From G020354785 sp964580815 (lineage in GTDB: Bacteria > Bacteroidota > Bacteroidia > Bacteroidales > UBA10428), in assembly GCA_964580815.1 (NCBI GenBank), contig CAZOLY010000138.1:1-9053 (forward strand): DNA of 9,053 nucleotides, read 5' to 3'. The translations under genes and the position numbers were made by a program. This document shows positions 1 to 6,780 of the stretch, in pieces (position 1 is the first letter of the stretch; each line of letters starts with the position of its first letter). Under the pieces are notes generated by a model, which made no database searches, was not told the origin of the DNA, and saw only the letters and a list, made by a program, of their open reading frames with translations.

Positions 1-1050
1 ATAAACCGTCAGAAATCACATGGTGAAGTTCCCGGTTCCCTCATATTTATTGGTGACCGGAAGATGGAAAAGTCCAGGATAAGAGTGATTCAATACAACA
101 AGGATAACATTACGGAAAAAGAGCTTAAAAGAATAGAGGATGTCAGCAGCTATATTAAGGACGGGTATATAACATGGATTAATATTGACGGACTTCATGA
201 TATCGGACTGATGGAAAAGCTTGAAAAGATGTTTAAATTATCCTCACTTGCCCTCGAGGATATTTTAAATACCGACCAGCGTCCCAAATTTATTGAGGAT
301 GAGAATAATGTAATAATCATTTTAAAAGCTCTCTCTTATGATAAAGATGCGCGTACCCTTAGCTCCGAACAAATATCATTTATACTGGGAGACAGATACC
401 TGGTCACCTTGCAGGAAAGGGTAGGCGACTATTTCGAACCTGTAAGGGACAGGCTGAGAAAAAGCAGGGGGAAAGTCCGTGAACTGGAGCCTGACTATTT
501 ATGTTATTCACTTTTCGACACCCTTGTTGACAGTTATATAATGAATATTGAAGCACTGGGTGATATTATTGAAGACCAGGAGGAAGCGGTATTAAAAGAA
601 ACAGGTAAAAAAATCATTGAAGATATTTACAGGCATAAGACGGAAATAAGCTTTATGAGAAAATCTGTGCGTCCTGTAAAAGAGATAATGGTACATATTA
701 TGAAATCAGAATCTAAGTATATCCACAAGAAAACACATATATTTCTCAATGATCTTGATGACCTGGTAACCCAGGCAATGGAAGCTATAGAAATTTACTA
801 TACCATGGTATCGGATCAGCAGACCGTTCATCATGCAAATCTTAGCAACCGGGCAAATGATGTAATGAAGGTGCTGACGATTTTTGCAGCGATATTCATA
901 CCCCTTACATTTATAGCGGGTGTTTACGGGACAAATTTTGATTACCTTCCTGAGCTGCATTTCAAATGGGGATATTTTGTAATGCTCGGATTAATGGTTT
1001 GCACTACCGGGATAATGCTTTTATATTTTAAAAGGAAAAAATGGCTGTAG
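1..1050 (+). CDS. corA: CorA-family Mg2+/Co2+ channel, 5' end outside window
   Basis: Divalent-cation channel of the inner membrane; family members are homopentamers that import Mg2+ or Co2+. The frame is open from base 1. The residues before the ATG at 64 (SHGEVPGSLIFIGDRK) match the conserved CorA N-terminus (PPGTLVYTG in Thermotoga maritima CorA, from memory), so that ATG is internal and the true start lies upstream. The visible 349 codons are close to the usual full length of about 350. A large acidic and helical cytoplasmic domain (EDILNTDQRPK, then long helices) is followed by two C-terminal membrane segments at about 886-960 and 967-1026, ending in a basic KRKKWL tail. The signature loop between the helices normally reads YGMN but here reads YGTN (GGG ACA AAT, 928-936); the following NFDYLPEL is conserved. 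Family assignment is certain; the transported ion and activity are not. Confidence 0.95.
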   Translation: MNRQKSHGEVPGSLIFIGDRKMEKSRIRVIQYNKDNITEKELKRIEDVSSYIKDGYITWINIDGLHDIGLMEKLEKMFKLSSLALEDILNTDQRPKFIEDENNVIIILKALSYDKDARTLSSEQISFILGDRYLVTLQERVGDYFEPVRDRLRKSRGKVRELEPDYLCYSLFDTLVDSYIMNIEALGDIIEDQEEAVLKETGKKIIEDIYRHKTEISFMRKSVRPVKEIMVHIMKSESKYIHKKTHIFLNDLDDLVTQAMEAIEIYYTMVSDQQTVHHANLSNRANDVMKVLTIFAAIFIPLTFIAGVYGTNFDYLPELHFKWGYFVMLGLMVCTTGIMLLYFKRKKWL

Positions 1051-1073
1051 AATAACAGCCGTTAATATTTTTT
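1042..1073 (+). terminator. Intrinsic terminator of corA
   Basis: TGGCTGT (1042-1048) pairs with ACAGCCG (1055-1061), including one T-G pair, around a 6-nt loop. A T-rich tract containing six consecutive T (1068-1073) follows. The stem overlaps the corA stop codon at 1048-1050, so transcription probably ends right at the gene end and the next gene needs its own promoter. Confidence 0.7.
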
Positions 1074-1102
1074 AATAATATTCTGCTTTATAAGAATAAT
1101 AA

Positions 1103-1144
1103 TATATACTTTTGCTCCGTTGAAATCTTAAAGTATATACTTTG
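1103..1144 (+). promoter_or_regulatory. Palindromic promoter/operator region of the small secreted-protein gene
   Basis: TACTTTTG (1107-1114) fits the Bacteroidota -7 box TAnnTTTG, but no good -33 TTTG lies about 20 nt upstream. The box is embedded in TATATACTTT (1103-1112), which is repeated inverted as AAAGTATATA (1130-1139). The second copy is part of a perfect 14-bp palindrome, AAAGTATATACTTT (1130-1143), overlapping the TTG start codon. That makes three TATACTTT half-sites in 42 bp. This looks like an operator for a dimeric regulator spanning promoter and start, or an mRNA hairpin masking the start. AT-rich chance palindromes cannot be excluded. Confidence 0.45.
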
Positions 1145-1507
1145 AATATCAGATCGTACATATTATTTATTCTTGTAACGGGATTGCTAAATAGTATTAA
1201 TTCTTATCCGGCAGGGAAATTTAATACAGGACAGTCAGGTGAATCACACATCTTTAGGTATCAGCACAGCTCTTCATCAAAATTAGAATCGCCGGATAAT
1301 ATTTTCGATCTGGCAGCTTTGGGGAATTATTTTACAGGATTTGACCAGAACGATGATTATACCCTGTATCATAATAAAACGATGTTGCTAAACGTTTTAT
1401 TAACCGGCCGGCATAGGCTGTTTGCATTAAGAAAAAAAGAATTTTTACCAATACAGTCATCATCTTATTTTGAACTTGACATACCTCCCCCACTACTTGA
1501 TGCATGA
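1142..1507 (+). CDS. Small putative secreted protein, unknown function
   Basis: 121 codons from a TTG. An in-frame stop at 1121-1123 and no upstream ATG leave TTG as the best start, and it gives a plausible export signal: MNIRSYILFILVTGLLNSINS, a short basic end, a hydrophobic core of about 12 residues and a polar stretch before YPAG. The mature part is polar, with a Ser-rich stretch (HSSSSK), an aromatic acidic segment (NYFTGFDQNDDYTLYHN), one moderately hydrophobic segment (TMLLNVLL), a basic patch (RHRLFALRKKEF), and a C-terminus ending in DIPPPLLDA. No cysteine, metal motif or enzyme signature is visible, and I do not recognise the family. The gene stands alone between the corA terminator and the next gene. 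There is no Shine-Dalgarno, and a palindrome overlaps the start codon. It could be a small periplasmic accessory protein, or a non-coding open frame; the signal-like N-terminus favours a real gene. Confidence 0.6.
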   Translation: MNIRSYILFILVTGLLNSINSYPAGKFNTGQSGESHIFRYQHSSSSKLESPDNIFDLAALGNYFTGFDQNDDYTLYHNKTMLLNVLLTGRHRLFALRKKEFLPIQSSSYFELDIPPPLLDA

Positions 1508-1511
1508 AATT

Positions 1512-1543
1512 CTGTTATCTCATTTAGCATAACAGGTATGCTA
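1512..1543 (+). repeat. Two overlapping, mutually exclusive hairpins
   Basis: CTGTTAT (1512-1518) can pair with ATAACAG (1529-1535), loop 10 nt. Alternatively TAGCATA (1525-1531) can pair with TATGCTA (1537-1543), loop 5 nt. The stems share bases 1529-1531, so only one can form fully. The element begins 5 nt after the stop codon of the small secreted-protein gene and no T-run follows, so it is not a standard terminator. TAGCATA recurs at 1591-1597, upstream of the next gene. The rest of the 131-bp intergenic stretch (1508-1638) shows no clear promoter. Confidence 0.35.
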
Positions 1544-1638
1544 TAGAAGTACTGTAAATCCGCTATGATTTATTTACGAATGGCATTTTATAGCATAGAT
1601 TGATTATTTATTGTTTAACGTTTTATAAGAATACGAAG

Positions 1639-2265
1639 ATGGGGAAAAATGGCAAATCAGTAAAAAAAGTTGACATTTCAACAGACAAAGCCAGGCATAT
1701 TGAAGATTTAAATAAACTTGCAGGCTTGGCAGGGAGCGATAACGAAAATTACCCCTCCCGCAAGGAGGCTTTGGACAATATCGATGACCCTGATATTTTA
1801 GGAGAGCTGGCTAAAAGTGCCAGTGATGAATGGATAAAGCTTGAAGCGGCAATAAAATGCAATAACAGGCACATCCTTCATGATCTGCTTAAAAGTTCGG
1901 TGAATGAAAATGTGCGGCTTGAAGCAGCAATAGAGCTTGATGACCAAAATACACTGTCAGATATTGCAAAGAACGGCGTAGAGTACTATATTCAGGATAT
2001 TGCATTAAATCATATCACAAATAAAAAACTGTTGCTTGACATAGTATTAAACGGCATAAGCAATAGAATAAAGGTCACGGCTGCTTTTAAAATACATGAT
2101 AAACAGATACTCAAGAATATGATCAGTGATATGAAAGATGACTGGTTGCGTTTTAAAATAGCCAGTTTTATTGAGGACAGGGATATTTTAAGAGAACTGG
2201 CCTTGCATGCCGGTGATACGTATATACAGAGGCAGGCGGAACAAAGGCTTCATAATATGGACTGA
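1639..2265 (+). CDS. Helical-repeat (HEAT/LRV-like) protein of six 26-residue units
   Basis: 208 residues from the ATG at 1639. A TTG start 13 codons upstream is possible, but the extra residues are hydrophobic and unlike the Lys-rich, soluble MGKNGKSVKKVD that follows. After about 39 leader residues the protein is almost entirely six in-register repeats of exactly 26 residues (40-65, 66-91, 92-117, 118-143, 144-169, 170-195) plus a partial seventh (196-208). The pattern is roughly [IV][RK]xxAAxxIxDxxIL, then a leucine-rich second helix and an aromatic or charged turn. Such units stack into an alpha-solenoid that usually binds proteins. The period is shorter than classical HEAT (about 37-47) and nearer to leucine-rich-repeat-variant units. 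No signal peptide or membrane segment is seen, so it is probably cytoplasmic. It ends 42 bp before the convergent kinase gene. The fold call is fairly safe; the partner is unknown. Confidence 0.85.
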   Translation: MGKNGKSVKKVDISTDKARHIEDLNKLAGLAGSDNENYPSRKEALDNIDDPDILGELAKSASDEWIKLEAAIKCNNRHILHDLLKSSVNENVRLEAAIELDDQNTLSDIAKNGVEYYIQDIALNHITNKKLLLDIVLNGISNRIKVTAAFKIHDKQILKNMISDMKDDWLRFKIASFIEDRDILRELALHAGDTYIQRQAEQRLHNMD

Positions 2266-2307
2266 CAAGTTTATTCCTGCATTAACCTTATTATTACCCG
2301 TTCCTGA

Positions 2308-3432
2308 CTAATCTTTATTATCTGCCGGAATGGTGAAATAGAACGTGGAGCCTTTTCCTTCTTCGCTCTCGAACCACAATCTGCCTTTGTTTTTTTTAAT
2401 AAAGTCTATGCACAAGTTTAATCCTACCCCTGTACCTTTTTCGTTATTTGTCCCTCTGGTCGATATGGCCACATTTTCACTTAATAATGCCTCCTTATGC
2501 TCTTTCTTTATGCCATGCCCAAAATCTTTTACACGTACTTCCACTTCATCATTTTCCTTTTTTGCTTCAATAATAATAGTGCTATCCTGATAGGAAAACT
2601 TGATAGCGTTATTAACCAGGTTTCTTAATACTGCCTCAATCATATTCTTATCGGCAAACACCCGGATGTCATCGCCATTACTAAAGGTCACCTTAATATT
2701 TTTTTTACCTGTGCTCTGCCTGAACAATCTTATTGTTGAATCAACCACGTCATTCAGTTTAAAAAATGCAGGTTCAAAGGGCAGGCTGTTCATTTCCTTC
2801 CTTGACCACTGCAACAGGTTCTGAAGCAGGTTATATGCTTCATCTGTAGTATCCCTTATTTCTTTAAAACATTTTATAATATCTTCTTTTGTAAAGCGCT
2901 CGTAATCAAAAAGCAGCAGTTCGAGCAATGTTTTAAGGTCGGCCAGGGGATGTCGCAGGTCATGGGCAATAATTGAAAAGAGCTTGTCTTTGGCGGCATT
3001 GGCCGCATTTAAATCCTCCGCCCTTTTCTTGAGGAGCTTCCGTGCAATTGCCAGCTCCATGTGTGTACCGATCCTGGCAAGCAATTCTTCCTTCTTGAAA
3101 GGTTTGGTAATATAATCCACTCCTCCTCTTTTAAATCCTTCGACAATATCGGTAGTCTCGCTTTTGGCAGTAAGAAATATGACGGGGATATTTTTAAGTT
3201 CCTTCTTCGACTTCAGGCTCATACACACTTCATATCCGTCAATGCCGGGCATCATCACATCCAGGAGTATTAGTCCGGGTAAAACCTTCTCCGCCAGCTT
3301 TACGGCCTGGTAGCCGTCCTGAGCAACTGCGATCTTATAACCTTCTTCATGAAGGACATTTCCAAGGACCTGCAAATTTTTTTTGTTATCATCAACTATA
3401 AGAATAGTCTGCCTTTTGCTATTATCTTCCAT
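2308..3432 (-). CDS. Soluble response regulator-histidine kinase (REC-HisKA-HATPase)
   Basis: 374 residues, with no signal peptide or membrane segment. An N-terminal receiver (about 8-125) has the acidic pair D14/D15, phospho-acceptor D58 in LLDVMMPG, T88 and K110 (ITKPF). A helical linker (about 126-148) leads to HisKA with H157 in IIAHDLRHP. The HATPase (about 250-370) has an N-box (N271-N275, NLVNNAIKF), G1 (DFGHGI, 303-308) and G2 (GTGVGLN, 333-339). All catalytic motifs are present. This class receives phosphate on its receiver from a partner kinase and adjusts its own kinase activity. It is the second gene of a minus-strand operon, 20 bp behind the large hybrid kinase, which is the obvious upstream partner. 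No DNA-binding or other output domain is present, so the final target must lie elsewhere. Confidence 0.93.
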   Translation of the reverse strand: MEDNSKRQTILIVDDNKKNLQVLGNVLHEEGYKIAVAQDGYQAVKLAEKVLPGLILLDVMMPGIDGYEVCMSLKSKKELKNIPVIFLTAKSETTDIVEGFKRGGVDYITKPFKKEELLARIGTHMELAIARKLLKKRAEDLNAANAAKDKLFSIIAHDLRHPLADLKTLLELLLFDYERFTKEDIIKCFKEIRDTTDEAYNLLQNLLQWSRKEMNSLPFEPAFFKLNDVVDSTIRLFRQSTGKKNIKVTFSNGDDIRVFADKNMIEAVLRNLVNNAIKFSYQDSTIIIEAKKENDEVEVRVKDFGHGIKKEHKEALLSENVAISTRGTNNEKGTGVGLNLCIDFIKKNKGRLWFESEEGKGSTFYFTIPADNKD

Positions 3433-3452
3433 AGTTATTATATTCCCGGAAA

Positions 3453-6400
3453 TTATTTCACTTTATTCTCAACCGATTTAATACTTTCATAAACATGATA
3501 AAAATCATTTACTGCTGATTTTATTTCATCAACATCAAATGACCGGATGCTTTCAGTTAATTTATCGGCGTAATCAGACAAGTACTGTATTTTGTATTTG
3601 CCAGCCAGATTTTTAATGCCGCTGACAAATTCTTCTATTTCAAATATAAGTAAATCATCTTTTATTTCCTTCCATTTAGAATAAAGTTTTTTCTCAATCA
3701 GGTTAACAAATTCTTTAAGCTCAGATTCATCAAGATGATCCAGTGAAACGGAACCGTCTTTATTATTGACGGTGGCCGGTTCATATATTTCCTTATATTT
3801 CAGATATTTTTTCAGTTCACCGGTAATTTGCGATTTCTTTGCCGGTTTGGGTATAAATCCGGTAAAATACTTCCTGGAAATCCTGTTATCAAATCCGAGT
3901 ACTGATGCTGTAAATACAATTATCGGGATATCTTTCATTTTTAATTCATTACGGATATATTTTGCTGTTTGCATGCCGTCCATTTCGGGCATGCGCATAT
4001 CCATAATAATCACATCGGGACTAGCAGTTTTAAGCTTCTCAATTGCTTCCCTGCCGTTTCCTGCCTCAACAAACTTAACATCCCCGCTGATCAGGCTTTC
4101 CAGTGTTTCTATATTGCTTTTAAAATCGTCAACTATCATAATAGTTGACTTGTTGAATTCAACATTTGTATAATCCTCTTCAGTAATTAGCGACTTTGAA
4201 GCACTTACATCAGAGATCACAACATTTGAAAGTATAACTTTGAAAACCGATCCATGCCCGGGGGAACTTGAAACTTTTATCTGTCCGTTCATTTTTTCAA
4301 CAAGCCTTTTGCATATTGCAAGTCCCAGTCCGGTGCCCCCGTATTTTCTTGTACTCTGCCCGCGCTGCTGCTTAAAGGCATCGAAAATAACCCTCTGCTG
4401 GTCACGGGCTATTCCTATGCCCGTATCCTCTATTGCTATCTGAAGTTTCATTGTTTCACCATCACTGTTAATATCTCCTTCAACCTCAATCTTAATATAT
4501 CCTTCTTCAGTAAACTTGAGGGCATTACCCACCAGGTTAAGCAAAACCTGGCGCAGCCTTACCTCGTCAAGGACAAGCATATGGGGCAACTCCTTGTCAA
4601 TATCTATATCAATGGCAAGTCCTTTATTGTCTGCTTTCTGCACAAATATCTGCCTTATTTCCCTGATTATTGTCCTTATCTCGGCAGGTTCATACTTCAT
4701 CTCAAGCTTGTTGGCTTCAATCTTGGAGAGGTCCAGTATATCATCAATTAAAGAAAGAAGTATCTCACCGCTGGAATGAATAGTCTTAAGATGGCCGGCA
4801 TATAAAGGATCGGTGATCTTTGCCAGCAACGATTCCGTTAATCCCAGGATGGCATTCATGGGCGTACGAATCTCGTGGGACATGTTTGCAAGGAATTCAC
4901 TTTTTGCCTTATTTGCTTCTATAGCCTTTTCTTTTGCTTCCTTCAATTCCTTTTCATAAGATTTTCTTTCCGACATATCTCTTATAAGCACAATAACCTC
5001 ATTGTCGTTAATTTTTTCAAACCTCCCTTCAAAATCCCTTAATTTGTTTTTAACTTTCAACTGGTACTCAATACTACCCTCGCCATTAACAATGCAATTG
5101 TTTATACCATTCATCATTAATTCTGAAATCTTTTCAGGAAATACCTCTTTAAGGCTTCTGTTAAGAATATTTTCCGCCGGTATTGACAGGTGTTCCTCCT
5201 TATCATCTTTATAATTCAGGAATATCCCTTTTTTATTAAAATGAAAGAGCATGTCGGGAATGGAATTAACTATTGCTTTAGTGGTCTGCAGGCTTTGTTT
5301 CAGTTTTTCCTCAGCCCTCTTCCTGTCGGTAATATCTATCATAACACCCCTGACACCTATTGATTTTTCGTTTTCAATTATGGGATTTATATGCAGTATC
5401 ACCGGGAATTGTTCATTATCCCTGGTAACGATATAATATTCTTCAGGTCCCTGCTGCTTATCCCCGAGGTGTTTTTTAAAATTCTCCTTTGCCCTGTCAC
5501 TTTCTCCGGCGGCAAAAATATCAAACATGTTAAGCCCCGAAATAATATCGTCATAGGAATAATCAAGCCTCTCCAGAGCAAACTGGTTAGCATAAATGAC
5601 ATTACCTTTCAGGTCGCTTTCAAAAATCATTTCAGGGAGAAGTTCCATAAGGTCCCTGAACTTCTTTTCACTCTTTATTAATTTATGTTCCGTTTGCTTA
5701 TTATCAGTTATATCCTTAATCAGGGTTATGACACGTGACACTATTTCATTTTCGTCATAAACCGGACTTTTCCTGATTTCTACTATAGTATTATCATCAA
5801 TGTGGACTTCCTCATCATATATTTCTTTACCAGTCCTCAGAACAAGGATATAATCGCTCAAATTGAATCCTTCAAGGTTATTGGAGTATATCTCCACCGC
5901 ATTCCCCAGAGTAGGTTCATTAATGCCTACCCTGCGGTTAAATTCCTTTAAGGCTTTATTTTCAAGTATTATGTTCAGATCACGGTCAATAACAAAAATG
6001 CTTTCCTTTAAGGCATTAAAAGACGAGTAGTATATTTTTTTTGACCGCATGATCTGTTTTTCATAAAAATCCCTGCTTTTAACTTCCTTAACCAGCTTTT
6101 TCTCAAGCTGCTTAAGCTCATTTTCCTTCTTCCTTATCTCTTTAAGATATTTATGCTTTAAGGCTGCAACTTGAAATTTTGTCTCCAGCTCTTTATCATT
6201 TAAGGTCTTCTTAATTACGGTATATTCATTTTTCCTGCCGGAATTTTCGATGATTTCCGATTCTTTGCCTGACACTGCAAAAACAACAGGCATGTCGAGG
6301 GCTGATGTAATTTTTTTTATTTTTTCCTCAATTTTTTTCTTTTCTTCAGAACCCATGTCAATAAGTGCCAAATCCGGACCTGTCTCTTTTGCCATTTTTA

Positions 6401-6527
6401 CTGCCTGTTCAATCCCCGTCGCGGTGCCTGTAATTATATACCCCAGCGGCAAAAGTTTTTTATTTAAATACCTGTTCTTTGTCTCACCAGGGTATATTAA
6501 AAGCAGCCTGTAATCTTTTGCTCCCAT
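3453..6527 (-). CDS. Cytoplasmic multi-PAS hybrid sensor histidine kinase with degenerate end domains
   Basis: 1024 residues with no membrane segment, so an internal signal is likely. Order: receiver-like domain (about 5-122), coiled coil (about 123-160), PAS1 (about 163-275), PAS2 (about 286-402), PAS3 (about 413-523), coiled coil, HisKA (about 541-606, H551 in NMSHEIRTPMN), HATPase (about 650-766; N664/N668, DTGIGI 701-706, GGTGLGL 730-736), receiver (about 795-910; D800/D801, phospho-acceptor D843, T873, K894), and an Hpt-like helical tail (about 925-1020). The N-terminal receiver keeps D57, S86 and K106 but has YPGE where the Asp pair should be, so it may be a pseudo-receiver. In the tail the position expected to hold the phosphorylatable His appears to be Ser (about S969, FVSGIKNLAG), so it probably cannot relay phosphate. 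The ATG at 6527 starts the open frame after an A-rich leader; no consensus promoter was found on this strand. It probably passes phosphate to the receiver of the next gene, 20 bp downstream. Confidence 0.95.
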   Translation of the reverse strand: MGAKDYRLLLIYPGETKNRYLNKKLLPLGYIITGTATGIEQAVKMAKETGPDLALIDMGSEEKKKIEEKIKKITSALDMPVVFAVSGKESEIIENSGRKNEYTVIKKTLNDKELETKFQVAALKHKYLKEIRKKENELKQLEKKLVKEVKSRDFYEKQIMRSKKIYYSSFNALKESIFVIDRDLNIILENKALKEFNRRVGINEPTLGNAVEIYSNNLEGFNLSDYILVLRTGKEIYDEEVHIDDNTIVEIRKSPVYDENEIVSRVITLIKDITDNKQTEHKLIKSEKKFRDLMELLPEMIFESDLKGNVIYANQFALERLDYSYDDIISGLNMFDIFAAGESDRAKENFKKHLGDKQQGPEEYYIVTRDNEQFPVILHINPIIENEKSIGVRGVMIDITDRKRAEEKLKQSLQTTKAIVNSIPDMLFHFNKKGIFLNYKDDKEEHLSIPAENILNRSLKEVFPEKISELMMNGINNCIVNGEGSIEYQLKVKNKLRDFEGRFEKINDNEVIVLIRDMSERKSYEKELKEAKEKAIEANKAKSEFLANMSHEIRTPMNAILGLTESLLAKITDPLYAGHLKTIHSSGEILLSLIDDILDLSKIEANKLEMKYEPAEIRTIIREIRQIFVQKADNKGLAIDIDIDKELPHMLVLDEVRLRQVLLNLVGNALKFTEEGYIKIEVEGDINSDGETMKLQIAIEDTGIGIARDQQRVIFDAFKQQRGQSTRKYGGTGLGLAICKRLVEKMNGQIKVSSSPGHGSVFKVILSNVVISDVSASKSLITEEDYTNVEFNKSTIMIVDDFKSNIETLESLISGDVKFVEAGNGREAIEKLKTASPDVIIMDMRMPEMDGMQTAKYIRNELKMKDIPIIVFTASVLGFDNRISRKYFTGFIPKPAKKSQITGELKKYLKYKEIYEPATVNNKDGSVSLDHLDESELKEFVNLIEKKLYSKWKEIKDDLLIFEIEEFVSGIKNLAGKYKIQYLSDYADKLTESIRSFDVDEIKSAVNDFYHVYESIKSVENKVK

Positions 6528-6541
6528 AATAATTTTTTTCG

Positions 6542-6630
6542 GGGCACAGCGCTCCGAACATCAATGCTCCCTGGAAGAGTCTCCCGTGTTTCAGGGGAGA
6601 CATCAATTTCCCGGGTTTGGGTGCTGTCCC
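6542..6630 (-). other. GC-rich foldable element upstream of the hybrid kinase (leader RNA or extragenic repeat)
   Basis: A roughly 90-bp GC-rich island sits between A/T-rich flanks. Its ends pair: GGG-C-ACAGC (6542-6550) with GCTGTCCC (6623-6630), eight pairs and one bulged C. Inside, GTCTCCC (6579-6585) pairs with GGGAGAC (6595-6601) across a 9-nt loop, and ACATCAAT occurs twice in direct orientation (6558-6565 and 6600-6607). It ends 14 bp from the kinase start codon. Read on the minus strand it would be a structured 5' leader. It could equally be a palindromic extragenic repeat with no RNA role. It matches no riboswitch class I can recall. Confidence 0.4.
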
Positions 6631-6670
6631 TTATAAAGTTAAATAAAAAAATTAATTTACCCGGAAGGAT

Positions 6671-6693
6671 AATACCTATATTTTTCAGGTATT
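6671..6693. repeat. Small AT-rich hairpin
   Basis: AATACCT (6671-6677) and AGGTATT (6687-6693) form a 7-bp inverted repeat with a 9-nt loop, flanked by A-rich sequence. It lies between the GC-rich element and the BlaI promoter. It is too weak to call a terminator on either strand, but it could separate the two divergent transcription units. Confidence 0.3.
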
Positions 6694-6716
6694 TAATTAA
6701 AAAAATATTTAAAAAA

Positions 6717-6748
6717 TTTGCATTTACGATTTATGTCGTATATATTTG
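6717..6748 (+). promoter_or_regulatory. Bacteroidota-type promoter of the BlaI-M56 operon
   Basis: TTTG (6717-6720) and TATATTTG (6741-6748) are separated by exactly 20 nt and match the Bacteroidota primary-sigma consensus TTTG-n(19-21)-TAnnTTTG with no mismatch. Transcription would start near 6753-6756, giving a leader of about 25 nt. Operators fill the spacer and the start-site region. Confidence 0.8.
6725..6740 (+). promoter_or_regulatory. Operator 1 for the BlaI-type repressor
   Basis: TACGATTTATGTCGTA is a 16-bp imperfect dyad lying wholly in the spacer between the -33 and -7 elements. Its downstream half (GTCGTA) is the better half. BlaI-family repressors bind such dyads as dimers upstream of their own genes; the TACGAC half-site differs from the TACA/TGTA core of staphylococcal BlaI/MecI. 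Binding here would block RNA polymerase. Confidence 0.75.
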
Positions 6749-6764
6749 TACGACATTTATCGTA
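6749..6764 (-). promoter_or_regulatory. Operator 2, mirror image of operator 1
   Basis: TACGACATTTATCGTA starts directly after the -7 box and covers the expected transcription start. Its reverse complement matches operator 1 at 14 of 16 positions. The two sites therefore face each other with their stronger TACGAC halves next to the -7 box, centre to centre 24 bp. It ends 16 bp before the repressor start codon. Confidence 0.75.
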
Positions 6765-6780
6765 GTTTAAACAAATCATC

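Noticed and set aside
1600..1638. TTG at 1600 as start of the solenoid gene
   Set aside because: The 13 extra residues are hydrophobic and unrelated to the repeats, while the ATG at 1639 begins a typical Lys-rich soluble N-terminus.
2266..2307. Bidirectional terminator between the convergent solenoid and kinase genes
   Set aside because: The 42-bp gap has no convincing inverted repeat or T-run on either strand.
3766..6513. Several plus-strand open frames of 60-135 codons opposite the hybrid kinase
   Set aside because: All lie antisense to a long gene with intact catalytic motifs, and their translations show no domain or coherent hydrophobic pattern.
6564..6770. 68-codon plus-strand open frame in the divergent intergenic region
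   Set aside because: It runs through the structured GC-rich element, the promoter and both operators, has no ribosome binding site, and its translation is low-complexity Ile/Phe/Lys-rich in the second half.
6528..6780. Consensus TAnnTTTG promoter for the kinase operon on the minus strand
   Set aside because: No CAAAnnTA is present on the plus strand of this interval; the only CAAA (6772-6775) is followed by TCAT.
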